This document shows, one piece after another, positions 51,001 through 63,459 of a DNA stretch of 64,000 nucleotides. The DNA lies in NCBI GenBank assembly GCA_036583965.1, contig JAZBQD010000015.1, positions 65,626,330 to 65,690,329 on the forward strand, in the 5' to 3' direction. The notes under the pieces were generated by a model that ran no database searches, had not been told where the DNA came from, and saw only the letters and a program-made list of their open reading frames with translations. Source of the stretch: Prunella strophiata. Lineage: Eukaryota; Chordata; Aves; Passeriformes; Prunellidae. The position numbers and the translations under genes are program-made. Each line of letters starts with the position of its first letter. Within the stretch, counting starts at the first letter, position 1.

Positions 51001-51825
51001 TCATGGTCAATTCACCCCTCTGCAGCTGTAGGTGGGCTGCAGACACAGATAGGATGGAGACCTGTGCAGGGAACTGTGCCCCTTAGTGCCTGGTGTAGTA
51101 CAAACTACACGGGGCTCCTCTACTGTTTGCCTTAGACCTGGTGTTTTGTGGGGTTCTGGGCACATCAGAGGAGTGGTGCAGCTTGGGTAAATACGTAACC
51201 AAATAAAAAATACTTGAAGTTTTTTCTTGCTTCCCTCCAGGCAATTCTGCAGTATGTATGTTAGAGGAATTTGAGAGTCTCATGAAATCAAAAGGCTAGC
51301 ATTGACTATAATTACAAACCATCACAAACATTTTTAAAAAGTATTTATTTATTCTCGTGACTTAAAGATATACATGTTATAAAAGATCCCTCCAATAATA
51401 ATTTTACAAAGTTGACCTAGTGGTGCTCCACAATACATAAACCTGAATCTCAGTATAATTCTCTAAGTACAACTGCCATAAACATCGCCCTTAAATTATA
51501 GACTACATTTTTGAATGTTCACTTACTCCAAAATAACATCTTTTTATTTACAGAATTTAGTGAATTCATGTCACTTCTTAAAGTGTCTCTGGCTATATCT
51601 AGACATCTCACATTGACTTTTTCTTTTCATGAAATTAATAGCATTTTTGCTAAGTGAGTTTCCTGGACTTGACTGCAATGCAATAGAATAGATAATTGAG
51701 GTGCCATAAAGACATTCCACCAGAGGAACTTGAGATACATCCTATGGCATCATCAATCATAACAGAACAAGTGTTAATCTGCTTGCATACAATAGATCAT
51801 AAAAAAATAGTGTAAATTTAAACCA

Positions 51826-51827
<2 letters not shown>

Positions 51828-51855
<28 letters not shown>
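51828..51855. repeat. T homopolymer (28 bases)
   Basis: This pure T tract is in intergenic DNA. It could be the tail of a minus-strand retroposed sequence, but the body to its right is not recognised. Confidence 0.9.
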
Positions 51856-51858
<3 letters not shown>

Positions 51859-53349
51859 GGAAGCCTGACACTTCTTGTATTATCTGTCTGTGTATAAGCA
51901 CACACATATTTAGTGCCCAGCCTATAAATGCTAAATGTAGGCAGCTCCTGTGTGCATTACCTCTCACAGGGAAGCTACCTGTCAGTGCCCACACTCCCTG
52001 GTGAATGTATCAGCTGAGCAACGCAGCAAAGCTCAAACATTTAAGTTATTTAACCACACAAGCAATCCCATTCAGCTCACGGAAGGTGAACATGTGTGAG
52101 AGCCCTCCACTGGGCAAAGAATGCCTCCTTGTCCTACTGTTTATGCATTGGCTACCTTGGTATTTTCACAGGAATGTTTACTCTGTCACCTGACTACACC
52201 TTCAGGCATTTTCCAATTTTTTTTTTTTTTTTTTTTAATTCAAACTGTTTCAGTCAATATTAGTCAAATCCTCTTTTAGTTGAATTCTCAGTGCGCCCTG
52301 GTCTTCTCAGGAATCCATCCTGCACTTTTGACTCTTCCCCAGTGAGGAGAGAAAAGGCAAAAGGAATTCAAATGCAACCACTGTGCTGCTGCCTGCACTC
52401 TACTGCTTAAAGAGGCTGGGCCTGAAATAGCTTCAAAATATACATCAAAATATATGGAGAAACAGAGTCCTGAATGCTACCTCACAAACTAAATGCTCAT
52501 CCTCAATAGATCTGTGTGGGTACATGAGGATTCTGAACTTGCTGGTTTTGTTGGAAGAAAAAGCATCCCGAATGAATGGCTGGAAAACCTAAGTGCCTTT
52601 AAAAAGGTCTAAGTTACTTTGGAGGGCAGCAAGAGCAAGTAGCACAATAAAAATTAGCTTTTAGGGTTAAATAAAAAGAAAACACCACAACTTCAAGTGT
52701 GTTGTGGATAAAGGGCTAGAACCAGTCAGTGACTGAACTGAAAGGTCTTTAAAGAGAGAAATAAATGGAAGCACCAGCAATATCCCCCTAAAAATGATGA
52801 GGCATCAGTAGGACGTGTTCAGCATTCACCTTTGTCCGCACACTTTTTTTTTTTTTCTTTCCTTATTTAAGTTCTATTTGGAATACAGGGTTTCTGCCAA
52901 GAAACTTGTTTAAAATGTTTATAATGAGCACAGCATGATTTTTGGATTCTGTAAACAAATACCTCTTTAAAGTTATATATCATTTCAGAGACTTAAGATT
53001 CACTCTTCAAGGAAACCCAACGTTTTCTTCCCTGAAACTTTGTGAGTTAGACTTTCTAAAGGGGACATACAAACTTTGATCTATAAACTTTAAAAAGCTG
53101 AATTTAATATTAGGGAGAAGATGAAGCACTTCATGGAATCCAAGTGTCAGAATGTATCTTCTTGTGTGTGTGTGAAGTAATTTTCTAGTTGTATGGAATA
53201 ATTTTAGAACACAATTTTAGCGGTCCTAGAGCACGTATGTAACATTTTGATGCTTCCTTCCCCAGGGGCCACTGCTAAGAAAAAGCTTGTTGCAGCCTAA
53301 TGATACAATGCAACATTTGTTTCAGCTATTCGTCCCAGCATCGCTGCTG

Positions 53350-54950
53350 GGGCACCACGTTGACGGCACACAAACTATGCCAAAGCCACCCGTGGCCCAG
53401 CAAGGAGCTGGGAGCTGCTGCTGACCCTCAATGCAAGGCATAGCAAAGACGAGCATGTGCCACGCGGTTCCCGCTCGTCCTCGCCGGCCAGATCGACTTT
53501 AAAAGCACATGTTAAGCGCGGGTGCAGCAGGTGCCAGCGCACCAGGGATGACACAGGAAAGCACCACACCTGCTCCCCGGCTACAAAGCCTGCACGCCCC
53601 GGAGAGCCGCCACCCGGCTGGCAGCCACGCACCCGCAGCGCCGCAGGGACCCCCGGCTCGGTACGTGTTGCACCAGGACCCGCCGAAGCCGGCAGCCGCT
53701 CCGCCCGGGGCAGGCGGGCACCGAGGGCACCGGCGCCCTCCGGCTTTGCTGCGCCGGGCTGGGCGGAGGTTCCCAGCCCGCGCCGGGCACCGCGACAAGC
53801 GACCCCCGCCCCGGTACCGACATCCCCGCCGCGACAGCGACCCCCGCAACATCCGGGGCAGCGGCGGGGCGGAGCGGGGGCGCGCGGGGCGGTCGCCGCC
53901 CCTTCCCTGGTCCCGCCTCTCCGCGCCGCCGCCGCCGCTGCCGCCGGCGATGGAGACGCGGCGCTGAGCGGGGCTCGGGCGGCAGCGGTGGTGCGCGGGA
54001 GAGCGGGCGGGGGGCGCCGCCGCCGGCGGGCAGCAGCAGCGGGAGCGCGGAGCGCGGGGCATATGCGGAGCGGGCGCCGCCGGGGGGCTGCAGCTGCGGG
54101 CTCCGGGGCGCCGAGCGAGGCGGTGGCGGCGGCTCCTCCGCGGGGCTCCCTGTGACCGCGCCGCTGCGCCCGGAGCGCGGCTCCCGGCAGCCGCAGGAAG
54201 AGGGGGGGCCGAGGCGGCGGCAGTGCAGCGCTGCTTCCCCGGCAGCGGAGCGAGGCGGCGAGCGGAGGCGCCGGCTCCCCGGGGCCGTAGCGGCGGCCGC
54301 CGGCAGCCCGGCAGCGCAGCGGCAGCGGCGGCCGCGCCTCAACTTGGTGCGAGGCAGCGGCCCGCCGCGACGAGCGGGCGGAGCGCGGCTTCTCCCCGTC
54401 CCCGCCGCCGCCCGGAGGATTTACCCTGCGGGACTCTTCTGCTCGGGCGCCCGGTGACCGGGGCGGCAGCGGCGGGGCTGGCGGCGCCCCTCGCCTCGCC
54501 CCGACAGCGTCCGCCCGGCAGCGACGGAGAGGAGGGCCGAGGTGAGTGTGGGCTCCGGGCGCCTCGGGTTCCGCTTCCCCCCGCCCCACTCCCGGCCGCG
54601 CTGGGGCTCGGGGGAAGGGAAGCTCCAAGTTCAGGCAGCGCAGGGCTTCTTCCCTCTCTGGCCGCCTGCGGGAGAGCCGCCGCTTCCTCCGAGCGGGGTG
54701 ACCCCGCCGCGGTGCCCGCTCGGAGGCAGCCGGCGCAGGGACGGGCACACACAGCCCGCGGCTGCCTTCCGGCGGCTCCGCGGGCTGCTCTTGCCGCGGA
54801 GAGCGTCCTGGGGCTGGGGACGTCCTGTTGCTGCTTCCAGGGGTCGGGAGCTGCTGTGTGTCAGCAGCCTCCGGCAGCGTGGCTGTTTGTGCGTGTGTGT
54901 GTGCAGGGGGGAGTACCAGGGCACCATCGTCGGCTCTACCTCTTCACCGC
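53350..54950. promoter_or_regulatory. GALNT1: CpG island 2: promoter, probably of GALNT1
   Basis: This is an extremely GC-rich island with (CCG)n-type tracts near 53930 and 54125, GC boxes, and no TATA box in view. It contains open frames of up to 457 codons on the minus strand, which arise because stop codons are rare at this composition. Identification with GALNT1 rests on the known vertebrate gene order, in which plus-strand GALNT1 follows minus-strand INO80C. No GALNT1 protein-coding sequence lies in the window to prove it. Confidence 0.75.
54200..54541 (+). other. GALNT1: Non-coding first exon (5' UTR), probably GALNT1
   Basis: A strong consensus donor, CGAG|GTGAGTG, closes a GC-rich exon at 54541. 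Its 5' end (transcription start) cannot be fixed from sequence; 54200 is a placeholder. GALNT1 encodes a Golgi type II membrane enzyme that starts mucin-type O-glycosylation by moving GalNAc from UDP-GalNAc to Ser/Thr. In other vertebrates its start codon is in a later exon, so an untranslated exon here would fit. The frames through this exon show no signal anchor or glycosyltransferase sequence. Confidence 0.5.
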
Positions 54951-54981
54951 TGTCACATCAAGTTCGTTCAGTTGATGTTTA

Positions 54982-54989
54982 TTACGTAA
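54982..54989. promoter_or_regulatory. TTACGTAA palindrome (PAR-bZIP/NFIL3 D-box type)
   Basis: The perfect palindrome TTACGTAA is the consensus for the HLF/DBP/TEF and NFIL3 bZIP factors. It lies about 440 bases past the first-exon donor at the edge of CpG island 2. An 8-base motif is weak evidence on its own. Confidence 0.35.
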
Positions 54990-57900
54990 CATGTGACTAA
55001 TATTTTAGAGTTTATCTTATCTGCTGGGCTCCGGATCAGTCTTATTTTATTGCATTTTAATTCATAAAGCTGAAGAGGGTCGGGGAAGCTCTCATTCTAA
55101 TTGGTTGCCTAATGGAACTTGGTTTTCATGTGACTTTGGCCATGTTAACAGAGGGTTACTACCTCCTTCCACTCTAGGAAAGCAGAAGTGCGTGTCTTCT
55201 GCCCCCTCTACCTCCGCCCCCCCTTATATTATTAAGCATGGGCATGTTTCTTTAGGTGCCACTTGTTTTTAGTAGATTCTGGAACCTGCCACTTTGTGAA
55301 CTTAGAGCGTGACATACTGAAATAGAAACTGATTTTTTGTGCAGCAGCTGCTGAGAGAAATAACTTTTATGGCGATGAACAGGAGTGAAACAGCCTCCTC
55401 AGTTTATATAAATGATGTTGGCACTACATGAACTGTAAACGAACATAGCCAACAGCTGTGCAAACCAAAACTATGTAACTAACCATGTATTATTATACAT
55501 TGCTGCTCTCAACTTCATTCCTTTGCAAAGACATTGAAGATCATGCTACCCTGAACACTTGGAACACCACAGAACTCGTTTTTCTTGTAAATACAAAGAA
55601 TTACTTATCTTGAAGAAAGCACGTTCGCTTTCTGGTGCCAGCTTCATCATTTTCTGTGACTTGGAGTTGTGTCTGTTTCCTCCTGTGATGCTGGCCTTTT
55701 TTAAGTAGTATTGCTAGCACTTTGAATTTGTTTGCTGCATTTTCTCAGGCTTACTTGTGAAACAAGAATGTAAACCTGAGACAATTATTGCCAGTAGGGA
55801 AATTGTGGCAGCATGGTCATCCTCAGAAAAGTGATACAAACGTTACCTGTCAAGGACACCACACACGAGTCACCCTTGAGATCAAGGTGATAAGGACAGC
55901 ACATGGACTGTTACTGGATGATGTCTGTCTGCTCAGAATTGTAAGCTGCATGAATGAGTATCCCTTATTCCTCATGTACCTTGTTCTTATAGGAATAGGG
56001 CAATTCAAAGACACTAATGAAAGTCGTGAAAATGCTTTGAAAACACCATGTGACAGTCATTTCTTAGCCTAGTGGTGAGGTGGTACTGTTTCACTTTTAT
56101 ACAAAGATTTATTCCTCCCCACTCATCATCTCAAAGTGAATTTGTTCAAATGATTTCAGGAATAAGCTGTACAGAAAAAGAATGGAGGTAATTTAGAATA
56201 AATTTCAATACCAAATTGCTGCTTTAGGAAAATAGTATCCTGCTGTCCTTTCATTGTTGCATATGTGTTGATAACCCATATGTTAGCTGTAAACTTTTAA
56301 AATATTTTTCTTTATTCTTTCACAGAAGAAGTGTAATCTTTGTCTTTGGTCTGAGAACAAAAAGTAGCTCCAGGGATACTCATCTAAAAATAAAGTACTT
56401 CCAAATACTTAAATCATTTGAATGCAATTTGCATCATGTTTTGTTCAAGAGACAAGAGATTCTTGACAGATTTTACATTTTATATTTCTAGTGGTTTTTG
56501 GTTTTGTTTTTTTTTTTTTTCATTTTAGGACATTTGGTGTCAGACTGTCCACATAGCACAGAAGTTTGATTCACAGGACCAAAATGCAGGTCTTTGGCTC
56601 TGCAGTCTTCCCCAGCCTGTGTCTTTAGATGTCTTCTTCATGGAAGTGCAGGGATCATCTCTAGGTTCAAGCTGAGCTGGATCAGGAGCTGTCACTGCTT
56701 ATAAAGAAAAGAAATTGCCCACAAATTCAAATAAAATGTTTTTTTGTGTGTAAGGTGCATTAAAATACCTTTTAATAGTGTAGTGTTTAAAATGGTGCTG
56801 TTTCGTGCTTAACCAATCACTTAATTAAGAATTTCGGAGCTCTTTTATCTCTCTTAAATTATAACCAAAGTCTGGAAGTATGTGATGGTGTCCTTCAGGC
56901 CAAGTTATAGTGCATCATTTGCATTCCAGTATTGCTCTTTGATTTTTAAAGTTTATTTGGAAGGAGGTGGTTTTGGTGCCCCCTTCCTCATTTGAAGGAT
57001 CGACATGTTGATTTTAGTATTGAAATTGTGGTACTGGAGTTTATCTGGAGTTCATCTGGATGAGTAACTCATGACAGATATAAGAAGTGTTAATGAAGGC
57101 AAATGTTGAATACTTCTGTCGTGGTATGTGTCTTGCACCAATACTTAATAGAGGTAGGTTTGGATCATTACATGGAATGTTCTTCATCCCAGCCAATTTT
57201 TTCTGTCCTCCTTTGAGTATTGACAGATTCTTTATTATAAAGATGCACTAGACATAAGTGAATAGTCAGTTATGCATTGTATCAAAAAAGAGTATCTCTG
57301 GACTGTATACTTCCTGCTTTCACTGAGCATCATCTTAGTTTTTGAGATATAAATTATTTCCCTTCTGTTTTACAATTAGTATTCTTATAACTGTGTTTTT
57401 TTCATGCTTTATCTTCTGAATCTTTCTGTTGGATTTCTAATTCTTTACCTAGTCTAATGCTGCAGCAACCTTTTTCAGGTCATCATTAAGAATGAAGCAC
57501 TAGTTTTATATGAAGGCAGTTTTGCTAGTGCTTGCCACTGCTGCTTTTGAATCTTGATACTTTTAATTATCAGCAGCAATGTTCTCATATTGAGCAGAGA
57601 TCTTCCCTGAGTTCCACAGGGATGCTTGTAATCCTCTTGTTTGTACTAGGCCTACTTAATTTAGAAGGTTGCTGACCATACTAGTAATTATTTAACTTTC
57701 AGTGACACTTCTTCTGCATTTATTAACATTGACTTTTATCTGCCAGTGTATTACCTATACATCACGGTTGATTAGCTTCCAGTTGGTTACATTTTTGGAC
57801 TTATGTACTTGACTAACCTATATAACTATTAACTTTTCTACTTTCTTTTTCAGCCCATTAATTAGTGACTTTAAATATTGCTAGCTTTATGGATCCTTGA

Positions 57901-60560
57901 AGCATCCTGCTGTTAACCTTTGGTCATGTTGAAGTTTGATTACATATTCCTAGTTCAAACTTCCTGTTTCTTAGCTAGGAATAAAATACTTAAAAGAAAA
58001 TATAACAGAAATATTGAAAATATATCTCCAGTGTTGAAATCATGACTTTTACTCAACTGTTAGCACCAGGTCTATTCCTGACAGAAGTACTCTAAATTTA
58101 GCATCCCCAAATAAAATGTTTTAACTGCATACTTGTCATAAAAGCACTTTGACACCATCTTCCACTAATTCTGGCAAAGCTTTTTTTCCCCTTTACAGTC
58201 TTTCTAGAGAGCTTAATCCATTATGTGAAATCAGCCCATCGTAAAAATCAATGGAATTGATATACTTTTAGCTAATGTATTAAAGAGCCAGCTAACTGCT
58301 CTATTATTCACTTTTTGATTACTTAAATACAGTTTTGCAGTATGAAATATGAAGGTTCTTTAGGGGCATTTACTTTCAGCTAAATTGGAAGCTTGTGACT
58401 TTGAGCACTGCATAAATTATCTCATACATGTGCTGTTGTAGGAATTCCCAACTCGTGGAGGCATTCTTAGTACTGGGTTCACATAAAGGTCTTTTTATAA
58501 CCCACAAAAGAGAATTAGCTTAAATTCTAAAGCCCTTCACTATGCATGTTACTGAGTGCTAGGTTTATAGTCCCTTACAGGAAAAGCAATTTTGTTTCCT
58601 CCTGTTTTTGACCAATGGAGCTGAGCAGTCAGCATGGAAAAGGTGTGTTTAGCTCATAACCTCAGCTGTCACTGAAAGCAATTGTGCTTGGAGACTTAGC
58701 TAAGAAAAGGTACCCTTGGCAAGTTAGTCTTCCTAAACTGGCTTTTGATACCATTTGCCAACCTTGTTTTTGTGAACCAGAGCTTTATTTCAATTATTAA
58801 AAAACTCTGCCACAACATGTTTTTTTTTTTTTTTTTGTTATTTTGTTTTTTTTTTTTTCTTTCTCCTCTATTTAAGCGGTAAACTGTGATATGGAAATTG
58901 ACTATGAATAGACTTCAAAACAGCTTTTTTTTCTTTTTCCCAAAGTATTTCATTTTGGCATTGGAGTGGTCAGTTTCATTTCTTTGGAATTAAAAAGTTA
59001 TCCTCGAGAGTAAGAGCTTTGTAATGGTGCCTTTTCATTTGGATCAGTGTTTAATGACTACAGCAACTCTCATTGATAGTTTCAGCTCTATTATCAGACT
59101 GCCATTTAAGAGAGACATACAGGTAGGAATTTGAGCACTGCTTGTGTTGTGTGGCTGTTCTGTGTAATCTGATGGTCCTCAAGACATTTGTGTTTGTTCT
59201 CCTGTGAGAGGTACTGCTAGAGAAGAGCAGTGTAAAGCAGCAGCAGTAGTTTGCTGCTGTGGACATTCAGACTCTGGGACTGGCTCATGTAAAGCTGCTG
59301 TGAAATTCACTCTTAGTTAAGGAGGGAAGTGTTTTCGTACTTTTTTTTTTTTTTCCTTGTACCATGCTGGTATCAACTTTTAGAAACTTTACTCTTTTAG
59401 AAAACTTATCTAAAAGATAACCCAGTTCAGTGTTTTGCTGTCTGGCCAAAAGAACGTTACCATCCTTTAGAGGCAGAATGTGTGAGCTGCTCTTGTTCCT
59501 CAGTTCTCATCTTGCTTTATAAGACTTTGTCCTGTAAATTGCAAGCCAGTGTAATATTGTAATATTTTTTGGAAAATTTTACTTTGTTTTCACTAGTACT
59601 AATATTGGTTAAACTGTGCAAGTGGTAGAATCTCTAGGAATGATGTATTTTTTAATAGGATTTCTTACTGTAGATGAACTCTTAGTGATTTTGTACAAAT
59701 ATTTCTTTGTAATGGGATGCAGTACTATTTTCATGTTGAGTTCCAATACATCTTCCTGTAACAGGGTTCTTGATGTGTAGATGAAGTCATACGACAAAAT
59801 TTTTCATCCTGGTTATGTGGAACAATTGAGTCAGAATGATATTCAGCATCTAAGTTGCTTGTGAAAACTTGTTACAGGCAAGGGAGAGGGTATGTCATGT
59901 TCTTTGACTTTTTATTTTTACAGTGCATTAGAATAGACTCCAGAATTTCAGCTGGTGCTTCCTGTCAGCCACAGGAATGATGAAAATAACAGAGTGCATA
60001 CATATCTCTCAATAAGTAGTTTGACAGGAGGCAGGAATACTGGTCTGGTTTTATAGGCACCACATGACAAAGGCCAGCAGAACCTGAAGAACTTGAATCC
60101 TAATCTGTTTACTTTTCCATAGCCACAGGTCATTGTTATCTCTTTTTCATGCCTTTTAAACCTGCACTCAGTATGCTAGCAGTGCTTTAGTGCAAATTGT
60201 GAATGATAACCAGAATTATGCTGACAATTAAAGGGAAGGTGATAATGCCAGGATTCTTCCAGGGAGAAGGAAACAAATTTTGTGGTTGGGCTTTTGAGTT
60301 TGCTTTTTTTTTTTTTTTTTTTTAAGGGTTTGTTTGTTTTTGGGGATTTTTTTATTTGTTTTTCAGATGTCTGTGAGGAACAAACCAGGGGAAGATGGGA
60401 ATACTGGTAACAGGTTGGAATCAATTGTCAGTATATATAGAGAGATTTGAAAATTCTTATTACGTACCTGAATGGTGAAGCTGACTGAAAAACAGAATGA
60501 AAAATTGATCAAATGACCATGTATGTCTATAAAGACAAAGAGGTATTCAGTATTGGTCTG

Positions 60561-61115
60561 AATTACAGAATACACTGAGTTGGAAAGGACCCATAAAGAT
60601 ATTTGAATTCTACTCCTGTCCCTCCACAGGACCGTCCCCAAGAGTCGCACCATGTGCCTGAGAGCATTGTCCAAACACTTCTAGAACCTTGTCAGCCTGG
60701 TTGATCACTCCTCTGGGGAGCCCAGGCATTTCCAGTGCCTGACCATCTCTGTGTGAAGAACCTCTTCCTCTTGGCCAACCCAGACCTCCCCAGACACTAC
60801 TTCAGGCCACTCCCTCAGGTCCTGTCACTGTCACCACGGAGAAGAGATCAGTGTCTGCCCCTCCTCTTCCCCTCATATGGAATTTGTGACCATGATGATG
60901 TCTCTCCTCCATCTCCTCCAGGTTGAGCAGACCTGAGTGGCTTCAGCTGCTTCTTATTTGGCTTCCCTCAAGGCCCTTCACCATTTTTGTTGTCCTCCTT
61001 TTGACATTCTCTAACAGTTCTATGCCTTTCTTATATTGTGGTGCCCAAAACTGAGCACAGTGTTCAAGGTGAGGCTGTCCAAGAGCAGGACAATCCCTCC
61101 CACACCAGTGTTCAA
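60561..61115 (-). mobile_element. CR1 LINE 3' fragment
   Basis: The left end is the complement of a CR1 terminus (AATTACAGAATACACTGAGT, then TTGGAAAGGACCCATAAAG). Typical antisense CR1 blocks follow: GTCCAAACACTTCTAGAACC, TGTGTGAAGAACCTCTTCCT, TTGTTGTCCTCCTTTTGACA and TGAGCACAGTGTTCAAGGTG. It is minus-oriented, about 550 bases, 5'-truncated and broken. The plus-strand 63-codon frame at 60735 is antisense to it. Confidence 0.92.
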
Positions 61116-63432
61116 AATGAGTTTAACTACCATGGCCAGGGTGAGCAAGGGCTAAGATCAAGCATAAAGCTGCCTCTCACCCCAACCCAAAGTGTGTAAC
61201 AAGTAGAGGTAATTTCATGAGGTCAATTCTTAACTTTGCTAAGTGTTACTTTTTTTAAAAACAGAGTAAACAAACCCCATGTCCAATAGGCTTTCCAAAT
61301 CTTCTGATGGCCCAAATGCTTATTAGTTGTGGGCAAAAAATTAAGATTGATCAGAGTTGTCTTTTCACTCAGTGACATTCATCAGTTTGATTACCACTAT
61401 GAATAATTTAGCATTAAGAACAGCCTAGGCTCTTATGTGCATATCCTGTTCATTATGTTTCTGTGTTAAATACATTCAATTGAGAACATTCACTGATGGA
61501 GCACTTTTAAAGTATCTTTAAGGACTCATTTAGGTTAAAATTAAACTAATGGATTTATTTAATTTTCAGTTCATTACATACTCAGGGTAATTGGGATTGA
61601 TACACTTTTCAAACACAGAAGCTGAAAACTAATTTTAGGTGCAAAACCCAGCTTTAACTACTGTTTCCAGACAATACTTCTGTTAGGAATTATTCTGTTT
61701 CTCTTGATTGGAATATTAATTTGGATGTCCAGTTTGTGAATTTGCCATAAAGAAATTAAGTATGCATTTTCACATAACTTGTTTTTTTTAGATGACTGTG
61801 TGGTTTTAAAGGCTACTGTCTATAGTGTCATGTGAATGAATCAAATAGCTGCTGTCTTTATCTTTGAAAAACAGTTGAAGATGGCACACCAGAGCAGTCC
61901 CAAAGAGATACTTTAATTACAGCTCTACTTAGAATAGCAAAGAAAACCCCCCACCCTGCTAGCAGTGTGTAACTTTGTTCACCCCTTTTCTAATATACTC
62001 TTGCAGTTTTTTTCTTCAGGACACGCTGATCAGAAGTTTTAGAAAGCTGGGTACTTAAATTAGTAATAATTTAGTAAACTTGTTTTGTTTTCAAATTCTG
62101 AAGATAGTGTGGATGAGTACACATCATACAACAAATATTAAGCTTCCTAAGGTGCAGCAGAGGTGCTATGATTTAAATAAATTTATTTGAAATACATATT
62201 TCAAGAAAAAAGAAAATTCATCCATTAAGGCCCTCTGTCTGCAAAGAATGGTTATAAAGTTGAAGAACCTTTTCAGGCTGGCTGTTTCTAAATATTTGAT
62301 TTTGAGGTTTATTTTTGTGAACTGAAAGTCTCAGAAATGGCATGAAAATTATGAAGTTGTTCAATAACTTTAGGGAGTAGGAAAGCACAGTACCACCTCC
62401 ATGAGCCCTAATGCAGGTCAAAAATACACTTTTTGTACCTTGTTAGAGTCTTTGAAAGGCCTTTAGGTTCTTACTGGGATTTGTTCCTTGCTCTAGTGCT
62501 GTGTGTGTATAAGCAGGGTTACAGATAGGAAAGTCCATAGGTAAGTTAAACATACATTTGCTTCAGACTTAGCTTTAATCTAATTATTTGTCCTCTTAGA
62601 GGAACAGCCTGGCAACCTTTTGGAAATGTGGTCTGAAATAGCTGTGAGAAAACAACTCCAACATGCTCAGTGGTCCCTTTCCTGCAACTTCTGCTGTGGT
62701 TTAATTGGGCACTGAAGTGAACAGGGAGAACAATGTGACATGAAGGATGTTCAGGAATTCTTCATTCTTCATCAAGTTCCCTGCTAAAACAGAACAGAGT
62801 GGGGCAGCTGCTGCTGTGTTAGATGAAATACTCATCAAAAATATTTTAGTTGGTTGTTTTTGTTTTTCTTTTTTTTTTTTCAGCATCAAATTGGTTTTAT
62901 GGATGGTATCACAGGTTTTATGAACACTGGAATAAAATAATTTAAAATTGTAGAGATCAGCTTCATCCTTAAGGGCAGCTTAGGCTACACAGAGTTTCAG
63001 AAGTAAATGACTGATAATCTAGCCTTCAAAACCACTGATGTTATGAGAGCTTAAATTTTTTCTTAGTATAGCTTTAGAAAAAATGTTTTTTATTTATAAG
63101 TTTTTTGTGTGCTCTAAAATTGGTATTTGATGTTTGGCTGTGAATAGATTCATTGAATTGCTGGGAGCTGCATTAATATTTTATCAAGTCTAAAGCTGTG
63201 TGTTGGTAGTTAAAGTACTGCTTGTATTTTAACTTTGTTGTTGTACAAAATGTTAAAGAGGAGAAAAGGATTGGTGCCATGACTGTCCAGTGACACTAAT
63301 GGACTCCTGCAGAAAATATAAAGCAATCCATCAACTCTTGCAAAAGTGCAGTTGGAAGATACTTAAATGTGGTACATCAGAGCATCTAAAGAAAGTCTTA
63401 ACTTGGATAATTGAAAGGCACATGGTACAGCC

Positions 63433-63459
63433 TTTTTTTTTTTTTTTTTTTTTTTTTTT
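63433..63459. repeat. T homopolymer (27 bases)
   Basis: This is a pure T tract near the right edge. The open frames that cross it are low-complexity artefacts. Confidence 0.9.

Larger units (their letters stand above)
44820..53300. other. Intergenic stretch without recognised genes
   Basis: The sequence is AT-rich with several homopolymers (A at about 48044 and 50080; T at 51828 and about 52218). No exon, RNA gene or certain transposon is recognised. Plus and minus frames of 60-111 codons here are taken as chance. Confidence 0.6.

Noticed and set aside
53375..54748. 457-codon minus-strand open frame
   Set aside because: It lies wholly in CpG island 2, consists mostly of Ala, Arg, Pro and Gly, and has long rivals in the other frames. 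Low stop-codon frequency at this GC content explains it.
56480..56600. Acceptor-like T tract and CATTTTAG near 56529 as a second 5' UTR exon of the right-hand gene
   Set aside because: The polypyrimidine tract is good, but the nearest donor (GCAG|GTCTTT) is poor and nothing else supports an exon.
62862..62930. T tract and CAG at about 62883 as an exon start
   Set aside because: No open, recognisable coding sequence follows, and it does not match the beginning of GALNT1.
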